Shown in pieces: positions 21,222 to 27,856 of a stretch of 27,856 nt of DNA. The DNA is from Anaerolineae bacterium (GTDB lineage: Bacteria; Chloroflexota; Anaerolineae; JAADDB01). The notes beneath the pieces were generated by a model, which was not told the DNA's origin, searched no databases, and saw nothing but the letters and a program-made list of their open reading frames with translations. Numbering within the stretch: position 1 is the stretch's first letter; every line of letters begins with the position of its first letter. Position numbers and translations under genes: made by a program. The DNA lies in contig WGAA01000105.1 of the NCBI GenBank assembly GCA_015489285.1, positions 1 through 27,856 on the forward strand, in the 5' to 3' direction.

Positions 21222-23732
21222 ATGCGGAGCACGAAGTGGTTTTCCTTGTTCGTCCTTCTCTTGATCGTCTCCTTGGTACTGGCCGCGTGTCCACAACCAA
21301 CCCCCGAGAAGGTCGTGGAGACGGTGGTCGTGACCAAGGAAGTGGAGAAGGTGGTGACCAAAGAGGTCGAGAAGGTCGTCACCAAGGAAGTTCAGGACCA
21401 ATTGGATAAGTGGATGGCCAAAGGCAAGATCGTGGTCTCCACGGATCCGAACTATCCACCCCAATCGTTCATCAACGACCAGGGCGAGCTGGACGGTTTT
21501 GATGTAGAAGTGGCCAAGGAGGTCGCCAAACGGCTCGGCCTGGAGCTGGAGTTCGTGACACCGGATTGGGACCTGATTACTGCGGGGAATTGGGGTGGCC
21601 GTTGGGACATCAGCATCGGTTCCATGACCATCACCAAGGACCGCATGGAGCGCCTGTACTTCACCGCACCTTACTACTACACCCCGGCCCAGTTCGCGGT
21701 CCACAAGGACAGCAAAGCCCAGACGTATGAGGACCTGAACGGGAAGAAGATCGGTGTGGGGACGGCGACCACGTATGAGGAGTACCTGAACGGGACTCTG
21801 GAGCTCGTGGGTGAGGAGATATTGGTTCCGCCACCTCAGAACGTCGAAGTCGTGCCCTACTCCACCGACGCCGAGGCCGTGCAGGACCTGGCCCTGGGCG
21901 ATGGTGTCCGCCTCGACGCGGTGTTGACCTCGTTGACCGTGGTGGAGAACGCGATCAAGCAGGGCAAGCCCTTGAAGAAGCTGGGTGACCCCGTGTACTA
22001 CGAGGACCTGGCCTTCGCGCTGGACAAGTCGGCCGGGCCCGCGGACAAGGCGCTGGCCAAGTTGAACGCCATCATCGCGGAGATGCACGCGGACGGCACC
22101 CTCTCCGCGCTCTCCATGAAGTGGTTTGGTGTGGACCTGACGAAGAAGGTCGCGGGCAAAGCCTACAAGGAAGCGGGCATGGAGCAGCCGTCCAAGGAAG
22201 AAGCGGCCGGCATTCCTCCCGCCAACCCCAAGGCCAAGAGCCTGCTGCGGGGCGTGGAGAAGGTGGATGAGTACACCGTGCGCCTCTACCTCAACCGGCC
22301 CAACGCGTCCCTCATCAACACCCTGGGCATGAACAACTTCGCCATCATGTCCCCCGCGGCCATCGAGAAGTACGGCCCGGATATCTTCAAGCATCCCGTG
22401 GGCACAGGGCCTTTCAAGTTCGTGGAGTGGATCCCCAACGACAAGATCACGTTGGAGCGCAACGACGATTACTGGGGTGAACCCGCGAAGCTGAAGACCC
22501 TGGTCTTCCGCTCCATCCCGGACAACACGGCCCGCTTCCTGGAGCTGCAGGCGGGCACCATCGACGGCATGGACAACCCCAACCCGGACGACATGCCCGT
22601 CGCCGAGAAGGACCCGAACATCCAGGTGCTCCTGCGCCCGGCCTTCAACGTGGGCTACCTGGGCATCAACCAGGCGCACAAGCCCTTCGATGATGTGCGG
22701 GTGCGCAAGGCCATCGCTCACGCCATCAACAAGAAGGCCATCGTGGACGCCTTCTACAGCGGCCTGGGCGAACCGGCCAAGGAGTTCATGCCGCCCAGCC
22801 TCTGGGGCTACAACCCCGACATCGAGGATTATGCCTACGATCCCGCCAAGGCCAAGGAACTCCTGGCCGAAGCCGGATACCCCAACGGGTTCGAGACCAC
22901 CCTCTGGGTGATGCCCGTGCCCCGGCCTTACTTCCCGCAGCCCAAGCAGGTGGGTGAGGCCATCCAGCAGATGCTGGCGGACGTGGGCATCAAGGCCAAG
23001 ATCGTGACCAAGGACTGGGGCACCTACCTGGACGAGGTCGCCGCGGGCAAGGCCGACTTGTTCATGCTCGGCTGGACCGGCGATAACGGTGACCCCGACA
23101 ACTTCCTCTGTGTCTTCTTCTGCGGTGGTGACAACTCCTTCGCCCAGGGGCCGCCGGACGAGCAACTGCACCAGCTGCTCCTCAAGGCCCAGTCCGAGAC
23201 GGACCAGGCCAAGCGCGAGGAGATGTACAAGCAGGCCAACGCCATGATCCACGACATCGTGCCCGGCGTGCCTGTGGTCCACACCAAGGTGCCTCTCTTC
23301 TTCAAGAAGACCATCAAGAACTACATCCCCAGCCCCATGAGCATCGCTCGTTGGGACCTGGTGGAGAACGAAGCGGGCGACACCGCCATCTTCGGCCGAG
23401 GCGGCGACTCCGTCAAACTCGACCCGTCCGACGCGACGGACGGCGAGAGCCTGAAGGTGACGGCCCAGATCCTGGAGGGGCTGGTCAAGTACAAGCCCGG
23501 CACCACCATCCCCGAACCGGGCCTGGCCGTCTCCTGGGAGGCTTCGGATGACGGCCTTGTCTGGACCTTCCACCTGCGCAAGGGCGTGAAGTTCCACGAC
23601 GGCACCGACTTCAACGCGGACGCGGTCGTGTACAACTTCCTGCGCTGGTGGGATCCCGACCATCCCGCCCACTTCAAGGACTGGGCCTTCGACTACTGGG
23701 CCTACATGTTCGGTGGGTTCAAGGGAGAGTAA
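21222..23732 (+). CDS. Chimeric solute-binding lipoprotein: SBP_bac_3 domain + circularly permuted SBP_bac_5 domain
   Basis: An 836-residue exported lipoprotein (lipobox LVLAAC, Cys23; AAAGGAGG before the ATG). Residues 29-57 repeat Val-Val-Thr-Lys-Glu-Val-Glu three times, a spacer. Residues 68-310 are a complete amino-acid-type binding domain (SBP_bac_3: 'STDPNYPPQSF', 'GFDVEVAKEVAKRLGLELE', 'DLNGKKIGVGTATTYEEYL'). Residues 340-715 are the later part of a peptide-type SBP_bac_5 protein ('EKVDEYTVRLYLNRPNA', 'HPVGTGPFKFVEW', 'DVRVRKAIAHAINK'). Residues 717-836 then give the part that normally comes first in SBP_bac_5 ('GDTAIFGRGGDSVKLDP', 'EPGLAVSWEASDDGLVWTFH', 'GVKFHDGTDFNADAVVYNF'), and the protein stops at 'FGGFKGE'. 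The peptide domain is thus complete but in swapped order. It heads the operon with tpx and two permeases. Confidence 0.9.
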   Translation: MRSTKWFSLFVLLLIVSLVLAACPQPTPEKVVETVVVTKEVEKVVTKEVEKVVTKEVQDQLDKWMAKGKIVVSTDPNYPPQSFINDQGELDGFDVEVAKEVAKRLGLELEFVTPDWDLITAGNWGGRWDISIGSMTITKDRMERLYFTAPYYYTPAQFAVHKDSKAQTYEDLNGKKIGVGTATTYEEYLNGTLELVGEEILVPPPQNVEVVPYSTDAEAVQDLALGDGVRLDAVLTSLTVVENAIKQGKPLKKLGDPVYYEDLAFALDKSAGPADKALAKLNAIIAEMHADGTLSALSMKWFGVDLTKKVAGKAYKEAGMEQPSKEEAAGIPPANPKAKSLLRGVEKVDEYTVRLYLNRPNASLINTLGMNNFAIMSPAAIEKYGPDIFKHPVGTGPFKFVEWIPNDKITLERNDDYWGEPAKLKTLVFRSIPDNTARFLELQAGTIDGMDNPNPDDMPVAEKDPNIQVLLRPAFNVGYLGINQAHKPFDDVRVRKAIAHAINKKAIVDAFYSGLGEPAKEFMPPSLWGYNPDIEDYAYDPAKAKELLAEAGYPNGFETTLWVMPVPRPYFPQPKQVGEAIQQMLADVGIKAKIVTKDWGTYLDEVAAGKADLFMLGWTGDNGDPDNFLCVFFCGGDNSFAQGPPDEQLHQLLLKAQSETDQAKREEMYKQANAMIHDIVPGVPVVHTKVPLFFKKTIKNYIPSPMSIARWDLVENEAGDTAIFGRGGDSVKLDPSDATDGESLKVTAQILEGLVKYKPGTTIPEPGLAVSWEASDDGLVWTFHLRKGVKFHDGTDFNADAVVYNFLRWWDPDHPAHFKDWAFDYWAYMFGGFKGE

Positions 23733-23740
23733 GCGGTTAC

Positions 23741-23769
23741 GGGGGAGTAGGGGGTACCCCTGCTCCCCC
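23741..23769 (+). promoter_or_regulatory. Intercistronic stem-loop after the chimeric SBP gene
   Basis: GGGGGAG (23741-23747) pairs with CTCCCCC (23763-23769), with further G/C pairing inside. It is followed by CTTACA rather than a U-run. It occupies the same position, just after an SBP gene, as the stem-loop at 1421-1449. Confidence 0.6.
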
Positions 23770-23781
23770 TCTTACACGAGC

Positions 23782-23830
23782 ACGTGATGCGTGATACGTG
23801 ATGCGTAAAATTTCGCATTACGCATTACGT
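23782..23830. repeat. Heptamer-repeat hairpin between the SBP and tpx genes
   Basis: Heptamers of the GTGATGC/GTGATAC type are followed after an AT-rich loop (23806-23813) by the reverse orientation (CGCATTA units). Arms 23789-23805 and 23814-23830 pair along 17 positions, with most mismatches being G-T. The units are the same as in 17225-17830. Confidence 0.75.
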
Positions 23831-23890
23831 CAAGCAATACGGGTACTGACACCTACAAAATCCAGCAGAATCCTCAAGGAGGCTTCTTTC

Positions 23891-24415
23891 ATGGCAAGTG
23901 AACGGGTTGGTGCTGTAACGTTTTTGGGAAAACCTCTGACGGTGTTGGGAGAGCCGGTAAAGGTTGGAGACAAAGCCCCCGAGTTTCAGGTGGTGGACAA
24001 TGACCTGAATGTCAAGTGCCTGCGGGATTACGCGGGCAAGGTGAAGTTGATCGCGGCCGTCCCCTCGTTGGACACGGGCGTTTGCGACGCGGAGACGCGG
24101 CGTTGGAACCAGATCGCCAGTGACCTGAGCGAGGATGTGGTCATCCTCACCATCAGCGCGGACCTGCCCTTTGCCCAGAAGCGGTGGTGCGGCGCGGCCG
24201 GTGTGGACCGGGTCATCACCCTGTCCGACCACCGAGATATGTCCTTTGCCCTGGCCTACGGGACGTACGTGAAGGAACTGCGGCTGGAGCAGCGGTCCGT
24301 CTTCATCGTCGACAAAGAGGATGTGATCCGGTACGCGGAATATGTGCCGGAGATCGCCCAGCACCCGGATTACGACGCTGCCCTGAGCGTGTTGCGCGAG
24401 GTGCTGGAAGGATAA
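23891..24415 (+). CDS. tpx: Thiol peroxidase Tpx (peroxiredoxin)
   Basis: Reduces hydroperoxides with electrons from thioredoxin. The 174-residue protein, ATG 23891 behind AAGGAGG, has the atypical 2-Cys layout: peroxidatic Cys65 in 'PSLDTGVCDAETRRWN' and the resolving Cys100 in 'FAQKRWCGA'. The N-terminal 'TFLGKPLTVLGEPVKVGDKAPEF' hairpin is typical for Tpx. An additional Cys43 is present. It is inserted between the SBP gene and its permease genes on the same strand, 159 bases after the SBP stop and 72 bases before the dppB-like gene. I see no convincing separate promoter, so it may be co-transcribed with the transporter. Confidence 0.95.
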   Translation: MASERVGAVTFLGKPLTVLGEPVKVGDKAPEFQVVDNDLNVKCLRDYAGKVKLIAAVPSLDTGVCDAETRRWNQIASDLSEDVVILTISADLPFAQKRWCGAAGVDRVITLSDHRDMSFALAYGTYVKELRLEQRSVFIVDKEDVIRYAEYVPEIAQHPDYDAALSVLREVLEG

Positions 24416-24487
24416 CGCCGTGTGCCCGGGCTCCCGGTATCCCGAGGGGGATATCCGGTGCCCGGTGCCGGAAACCGGGGAGGCCTC

Positions 24488-25492
24488 ATGCTCCGTTACA
24501 TCGTCCAGCGGTTGTTGATGTTGGTGCCGGTGCTCATCGGCATCTCCATCATCACGTTCGTCATGATACGGCTCATCCCGGGAGATCCCGCGCGTATCAT
24601 GGCCGGAGAACGGGCGACCGAAGAGCAAGTGCAGCGGGTTCGCGAGATGTGGGGGCTGGATAAGCCCATCCACGAGCAATACCTGATTTACATGAAGAAC
24701 GTGCTGCACGGAAACCTGGGTCGCTCCCTCAAACGCAACGAATCGGTCGTCCAGGAACTCCGGTGGGCCCTTCCCACGACTATCGAGCTCTCCTTCGCCG
24801 CGATGTTCTTCGCCATCCTCATCGGTATCCCGGCAGGGATTATCGCGGCTTATCGCCAGAATTCCTGGTGGGATCTGCTCGTGATGGTGGGGAGCATGGT
24901 GGGGATTTCCATGCCCGTGTTCTGGCTGGGTCTTATCCTCATCTACGTTTTTGCTCTCAAGTTGGGCATTATGCCCCCCTCGGGACGCTTGAGCGTGGGG
25001 GTGAAGATCAAGCCGATCACGGGGATGTACACGGTGGACGCGCTGTTGACGGGCAATTGGCGGGGATTCCTGGACGCGGTACATCATCTGATCATGCCCG
25101 CGATGGCCGTGGGGACGATTCCCATGGCGATTATTGCCCGTATGACGCGCAGCAGCCTCCTGGAGGTGTTGCGCCAGGATTACATCCGTACCGCCCGCTC
25201 GAAGGGGCTGAGCGAACGGGCCGTCGTTTTCCGTCACGCGCTGAAGAACGCGTTCTTGCCCGTCATTACCATCATCGGCCTGCAACTGGGGACGTTGTTG
25301 GTCGGCGCGATCTTGACGGAGAGTATTTTCGCGTTGCCGGGTATGGGCCGGTTGATCGTCGACCGCATTCTCTCCCGTGATTATCCGGTCGTCCAGGGGG
25401 CCGTGCTGGTTTTTGCAACGACGTTTGTGTTGATCAACCTGTTGGTGGATATCTCCTACGCCTATCTGGACCCGCGCATTCGCTATCAATAA
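24488..25492 (+). CDS. ABC transporter permease, DppB/OppB type (second operon)
   Basis: A 334-residue membrane subunit. It begins MLRYIVQRLLMLVPVLIGIS and contains 'RLIPGDPARIMAGERA', the 'GNLGRSLKR' segment and the EAA loop 'RTARSKGLSERAVVFRHALKN'. It ends 'LVDISYAYLDPRIRYQ'. It is a paralogue of the gene at 1478. The ATG at 24488 is preferred because GGGGAGG lies 4 bases upstream; the frame is open back to 24422, but that stretch is a Gly/Pro-rich non-homologous tail. Its natural partner SBP is the chimeric one upstream, and the DppC-like gene follows 14 bases later. Confidence 0.93.
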   Translation: MLRYIVQRLLMLVPVLIGISIITFVMIRLIPGDPARIMAGERATEEQVQRVREMWGLDKPIHEQYLIYMKNVLHGNLGRSLKRNESVVQELRWALPTTIELSFAAMFFAILIGIPAGIIAAYRQNSWWDLLVMVGSMVGISMPVFWLGLILIYVFALKLGIMPPSGRLSVGVKIKPITGMYTVDALLTGNWRGFLDAVHHLIMPAMAVGTIPMAIIARMTRSSLLEVLRQDYIRTARSKGLSERAVVFRHALKNAFLPVITIIGLQLGTLLVGAILTESIFALPGMGRLIVDRILSRDYPVVQGAVLVFATTFVLINLLVDISYAYLDPRIRYQ

Positions 25493-25506
25493 CGGAAGCC
25501 GGAAAG

Positions 25507-26511
25507 ATGAACGAACCTCAGGTGGCGGTATTGGAAACGGAATTGCCCCCTCACGTGGGATACTTTGCCGACGTCTGGCGTCGCCTGCGTCGTAATAAGT
25601 TGGCTATTGCCGGAGTCATTTTACTCGCCGGCTTCTTCATCATGGCCCTCTTCGCCGACAATTACATTTTTGTGGCCCCGCGAATGTTGTTCCGCGTGGA
25701 TGTACACAAGGTCGGGCCCCATCCTCTGGCGTTTATCAAGGAATGGCACACGTTGACAAAGGAGCACGTCTCCCCCTTGCTGGCCCCCTACGACCCCTAT
25801 AAACAGAATCTCCTTTTGCGCAAGGCTCCACCTTCGAAGGCGCATCCCCTGGGGATGGATGAAGTGGGGCGTGATGTGCTGAGCCGCATTATCTACGGTT
25901 CTCGCGTCTCCCTGGAGGTGGGATTTCTGTCCGTCATCGGCGCGATTATCGTGGGTGTGTTCATCGGAGCCGTTTCCGGATATGCCGGCGGCTGGGTGGA
26001 TAACGTGATCATGCGCCTGATGGACATTTTGCTGGCGTTCCCCAGCCTGTTGTTGGCGCTGGCCATTGTGACGATTTTGGGGCCGGGGCTGTTGAACATG
26101 CTCTACGCCATCGCTATCGTCTCCATCCCCACGTATGCCCGCCTGGTCCGGGCCTCGGTGTTGGCCGAGAAGGAGACGGATTATGTGCTGGCCGCCCGGT
26201 CCATCGGCGCCGGACATCTCCGCATTCTGTTCCGCCAGATCATGCCCAACGCGCTGACGCCGATCATCGTCCAGGGGACCCTGGGAATCGGGACGGCGAT
26301 TTTGGACGCGGCCGCGTTGGGATTCCTCGGCCTTGGCGCTCAACCCCCGACGCCGGAGTGGGGAACCATGCTGAGCCGTGCCCAACAGGTCTTCTTCTCC
26401 GCCCCCCATATCGGCATTTTCCCGGGCATTGCCATCATGTTGGCCGTCTTAGGGTTCAACTTGCTGGGTGACGGCTTGCGGGATGCCCTGGACCCGCGCT
26501 TACGCATGTGA
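25507..26511 (+). CDS. ABC transporter permease, DppC/OppC type (second operon)
   Basis: A 334-residue partner permease. A cytoplasmic N-terminal arm ('YFADVWRRLRRNKLAIAGV') precedes the first helix. A periplasmic stretch of about 65 residues then leads to 'HPLGMDEVGRDVLSRIIYGSRVSL'. The EAA loop is 'LAARSIGAGHLRILFRQIMPN', and the end is 'NLLGDGLRDALDPRLRM'. The arm and the ending closely resemble the gene at 2491, so the two operons carry paralogous permease pairs. The 3' end overlaps a convergent phosphorylase gene by 12 bases, so no terminator lies between them, and no ATPase gene follows in the window. Confidence 0.93.
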   Translation: MNEPQVAVLETELPPHVGYFADVWRRLRRNKLAIAGVILLAGFFIMALFADNYIFVAPRMLFRVDVHKVGPHPLAFIKEWHTLTKEHVSPLLAPYDPYKQNLLLRKAPPSKAHPLGMDEVGRDVLSRIIYGSRVSLEVGFLSVIGAIIVGVFIGAVSGYAGGWVDNVIMRLMDILLAFPSLLLALAIVTILGPGLLNMLYAIAIVSIPTYARLVRASVLAEKETDYVLAARSIGAGHLRILFRQIMPNALTPIIVQGTLGIGTAILDAAALGFLGLGAQPPTPEWGTMLSRAQQVFFSAPHIGIFPGIAIMLAVLGFNLLGDGLRDALDPRLRM

Positions 26512-27267
26512 GAGGTGTTGGGCTGCCCGGAGGAGAAGGGGAAAGCACGTGTGGGCCACACGCGGCCCAAATTCCCGACCACTGGGGGCTTCCGGGCGGA
26601 TCCCGGTAGCGTGGTTGGTGATATAGGCAAGGGAGCCGTACCCCAACCCCAACTCCTGGGCCAACCAGACTTCCGGGCACAGGGTCATGCCCACCACGTC
26701 CGCCCCCGCCTCCCGGAAGAGGCGTATTTCCGCGGCGGTCTCCAGGCGGGGGCCCTCGCTACAGACGTACACTCCCCCCTCATGGACGGTTTCTTCGGAT
26801 GCCGGGAGCGCCTGGCGTAGCGCATCGCGTACGGCCGGGTGGAAGGGCTTGCGGGCCCGGGGCCACAAGCTCTCTCGGATGTCCCCCTCGCAGTAGGTGT
26901 CTATCCGCCCCCGGGTGAAGTCGATGACGTCCTCCAGGATGACCATGTCTCCCACGGCCCATTCGGGGTGGAGGCTCCCTACCCCGTTCCAGGAGAGGAT
27001 CCAGCGCGTTCCCACGTGACGTGCGGCCCACATGTTTGCCCGATGGTTGAGAAAGCGGGCGGAGCGCCGCAATCCCCCTTCTCCGTGGCGGGAGGTGAAG
27101 CCCACGGTCCCCCAGGGCGTTTCCAGCAGGAGGATGGGGGCCGCGCGGCCGTAAGGGGTGTCCAACTCCAGGCGGTCCAGAACACGGCCGTACTGGGCCG
27201 GGTCGATGTGGTACGCGGCGGTGCCGCCGATGATGAGGGTGCTGATGGGGGGCATTCGCCGGAGCAT
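26500..27267 (-). CDS. S-methyl-5'-thioadenosine phosphorylase-like protein (PNP family)
   Basis: Phosphorolysis of 5'-methylthioadenosine, or possibly a purine nucleoside or methylthioinosine, in methionine/purine salvage. The 255-residue protein has 'LIIGGTAAYHI' near the start, 'TSRHGEGG', the family segment 'LNHRANMWAARHVG' and 'GVGSLHPEWAVGDMVILEDVIDFT'. It also has 'YVCSEGPRLETAAEIRLFREAGADVVGMT', the strongest MTAP/PNP-family signature. The substrate-specific residues cannot be judged with confidence. ATG 27265-27267 overlaps the stop of the upstream gene (TGATG), with GGGAGGTG before it, so the two are coupled. Confidence 0.82.
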   Translation of the reverse strand: MLRRMPPISTLIIGGTAAYHIDPAQYGRVLDRLELDTPYGRAAPILLLETPWGTVGFTSRHGEGGLRRSARFLNHRANMWAARHVGTRWILSWNGVGSLHPEWAVGDMVILEDVIDFTRGRIDTYCEGDIRESLWPRARKPFHPAVRDALRQALPASEETVHEGGVYVCSEGPRLETAAEIRLFREAGADVVGMTLCPEVWLAQELGLGYGSLAYITNHATGIRPEAPSGREFGPRVAHTCFPLLLRAAQHLSHA

Positions 27268-27856
27268 CAGGCACCTCCCTCGGACCGGGATGGCGAGCAG
27301 GCGCGGAGGGCGCGGGCGAAGTTCGCTCGCGCCGCGGGGGACCGTTTGAGCATTTCCCGCAGGAGGCGTTGGGTGGCGTCCCGTTCCGTGTGCCCCGCGA
27401 GGGGGCAGTCGAAGGCCGTTTTTTGGACGTCGATGCCCAGGCCGCGAGCGTAACGCCGGATATCCGCTTCGGCAATGTCGTACAGGGGACGGATGAGGGT
27501 GATGAGCCCGTCGAAGAGGGACAGGCGGGGCGGCGGCGCTTCGAATTTCCCCTGTTGGATGAGGTTCATCAGGGCCGTCGTGAAGATGTCGTCCTGGTGA
27601 TGTCCCAGGGCAATGGTGGTGAATCCCAGGGCATGGGCGGTCTGAAAGAGGGTGCGGCGTCGGTGCCAGGCGCAGCGATAGCAGGATTGGGGCCAGTGTT
27701 CTCCAGGCGGGATGTGCATGGGAGCAAAGGTGATGGGAATCCCCCAGGCGTCCATGAGGGCCTGGAGGTGGCGGCGGCGCTCTTCCGCCCCCGGGTCGGG
27801 GTAGAGGACGTGGATGGCCAGGAGGTCGTATTTCTCGCGGCTGAACTGCCGCCGCA
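27267..27856 (-). CDS. TtcA/TilS-type PP-loop tRNA thiolation-like protein, 5' end cut by window
   Basis: The frame runs off the right edge, so the start and the PP-loop motif SGGxDS are not visible. The 196 visible residues contain 'FSREKYDLLAIHVLYPD', then 'SCYRCAWHRRRTLFQTAHAL' and 'GFTTIALGHHQDDIFTTALMN'. They also have 'LITLIRPLYDIAEADIRRYARGLGI', in the order seen in TtcA (tRNA 2-thiocytidine-32 synthetase), with the Cys pair C-x2-C. TtcA carries an iron-sulfur cluster and thiolates tRNA C32. A more distant PP-loop ATPase cannot be excluded. Its stop overlaps the next gene's ATG. Confidence 0.8.
   Translation of the reverse strand, partial: RRQFSREKYDLLAIHVLYPDPGAEERRRHLQALMDAWGIPITFAPMHIPPGEHWPQSCYRCAWHRRRTLFQTAHALGFTTIALGHHQDDIFTTALMNLIQQGKFEAPPPRLSLFDGLITLIRPLYDIAEADIRRYARGLGIDVQKTAFDCPLAGHTERDATQRLLREMLKRSPAARANFARALRACSPSRSEGGA

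Noticed and set aside
21156..23672. Long open frame on the minus strand opposite the chimeric SBP gene
   Set aside because: It is a mirror of a strongly biased, GC-rich coding frame: low-complexity Val/Leu/Gly/His-rich translation, no family motif and no ribosome site.
23733..23780. Frameshifted remainder of the SBP after its stop codon
   Set aside because: No continuation of the peptide-binding domain is seen in any frame downstream; the missing part is instead found earlier in the same protein.
24422..24487. Earlier start for the second DppB-like permease
   Set aside because: The extra residues are Gly/Pro-rich, unlike the family, and the ATG at 24488 has a better ribosome site.

Overview
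The window is 27.9 kb of moderately GC-rich bacterial DNA, densely coded on both strands. No marker gene here fixes the taxonomy. Three things suggest a Chloroflexota (Anaerolineae-like) genome: lipoproteins with Thr/Pro-rich or Val-Thr-Lys-Glu-repeat linkers after the lipobox, FO (coenzyme F420 chromophore) synthesis genes beside ribD, and degenerate heptanucleotide intergenic repeats. This is inference from gene style, not from a phylogeny.

Layout. 1-3.5 kb (+): the end of a peptide-type ABC importer operon, with a solute-binding protein (SBP, 5' truncated), a DppB-like permease and a DppC-like permease. It is closed by a strong terminator shared with infA. 3.6-8.6 kb (-): infA, then a udk/ResB-like pair, tRNA-Thr(CGU), efp and pyrG. 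8.85-10.06 kb (+): a lipoprotein of unknown function. 10.1-17.2 kb (-): an apparent operon that opens with a very unusual 1184-residue protein, two fused ABC permeases plus an M28-peptidase-like domain that has lost its catalytic residues. It continues into ribD, cofG and cofH. 17.2-17.84 kb: a gene-free stretch of heptamer repeats. 17.84-19.68 kb (+): a JAMM/M67 metallopeptidase and a CysM-like cysteine synthase, separated by a structured leader that ends in an intrinsic terminator. 19.8-21.0 kb (-): a DUF971 protein and rnc. 21.2-26.5 kb (+): a second importer operon of SBP, tpx, dppB and dppC. Its SBP is a chimera, an SBP_bac_3 domain followed by an SBP_bac_5 domain whose two parts are in swapped (circularly permuted) order. 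26.5-27.86 kb (-): an MTA phosphorylase-like gene and a TtcA-like PP-loop gene cut by the window edge.

How they fit together. Three separate sets of Opp/Dpp-type permeases occur here, yet no ATP-binding subunit is present, so ATPases must be supplied from elsewhere. RibD makes the riboflavin intermediate that leads to the ribityl-aminouracil substrate of CofH, and CofG completes FO, so ribD-cofG-cofH is a coherent metabolic unit. The JAMM + CysM pair recalls the mycobacterial Mec+/CysO/CysM cysteine pathway, but no CysO-like carrier gene is visible. The most novel items are the permuted SBP chimera, the permease/pseudo-peptidase fusion and its operon, and the cysM leader RNA.
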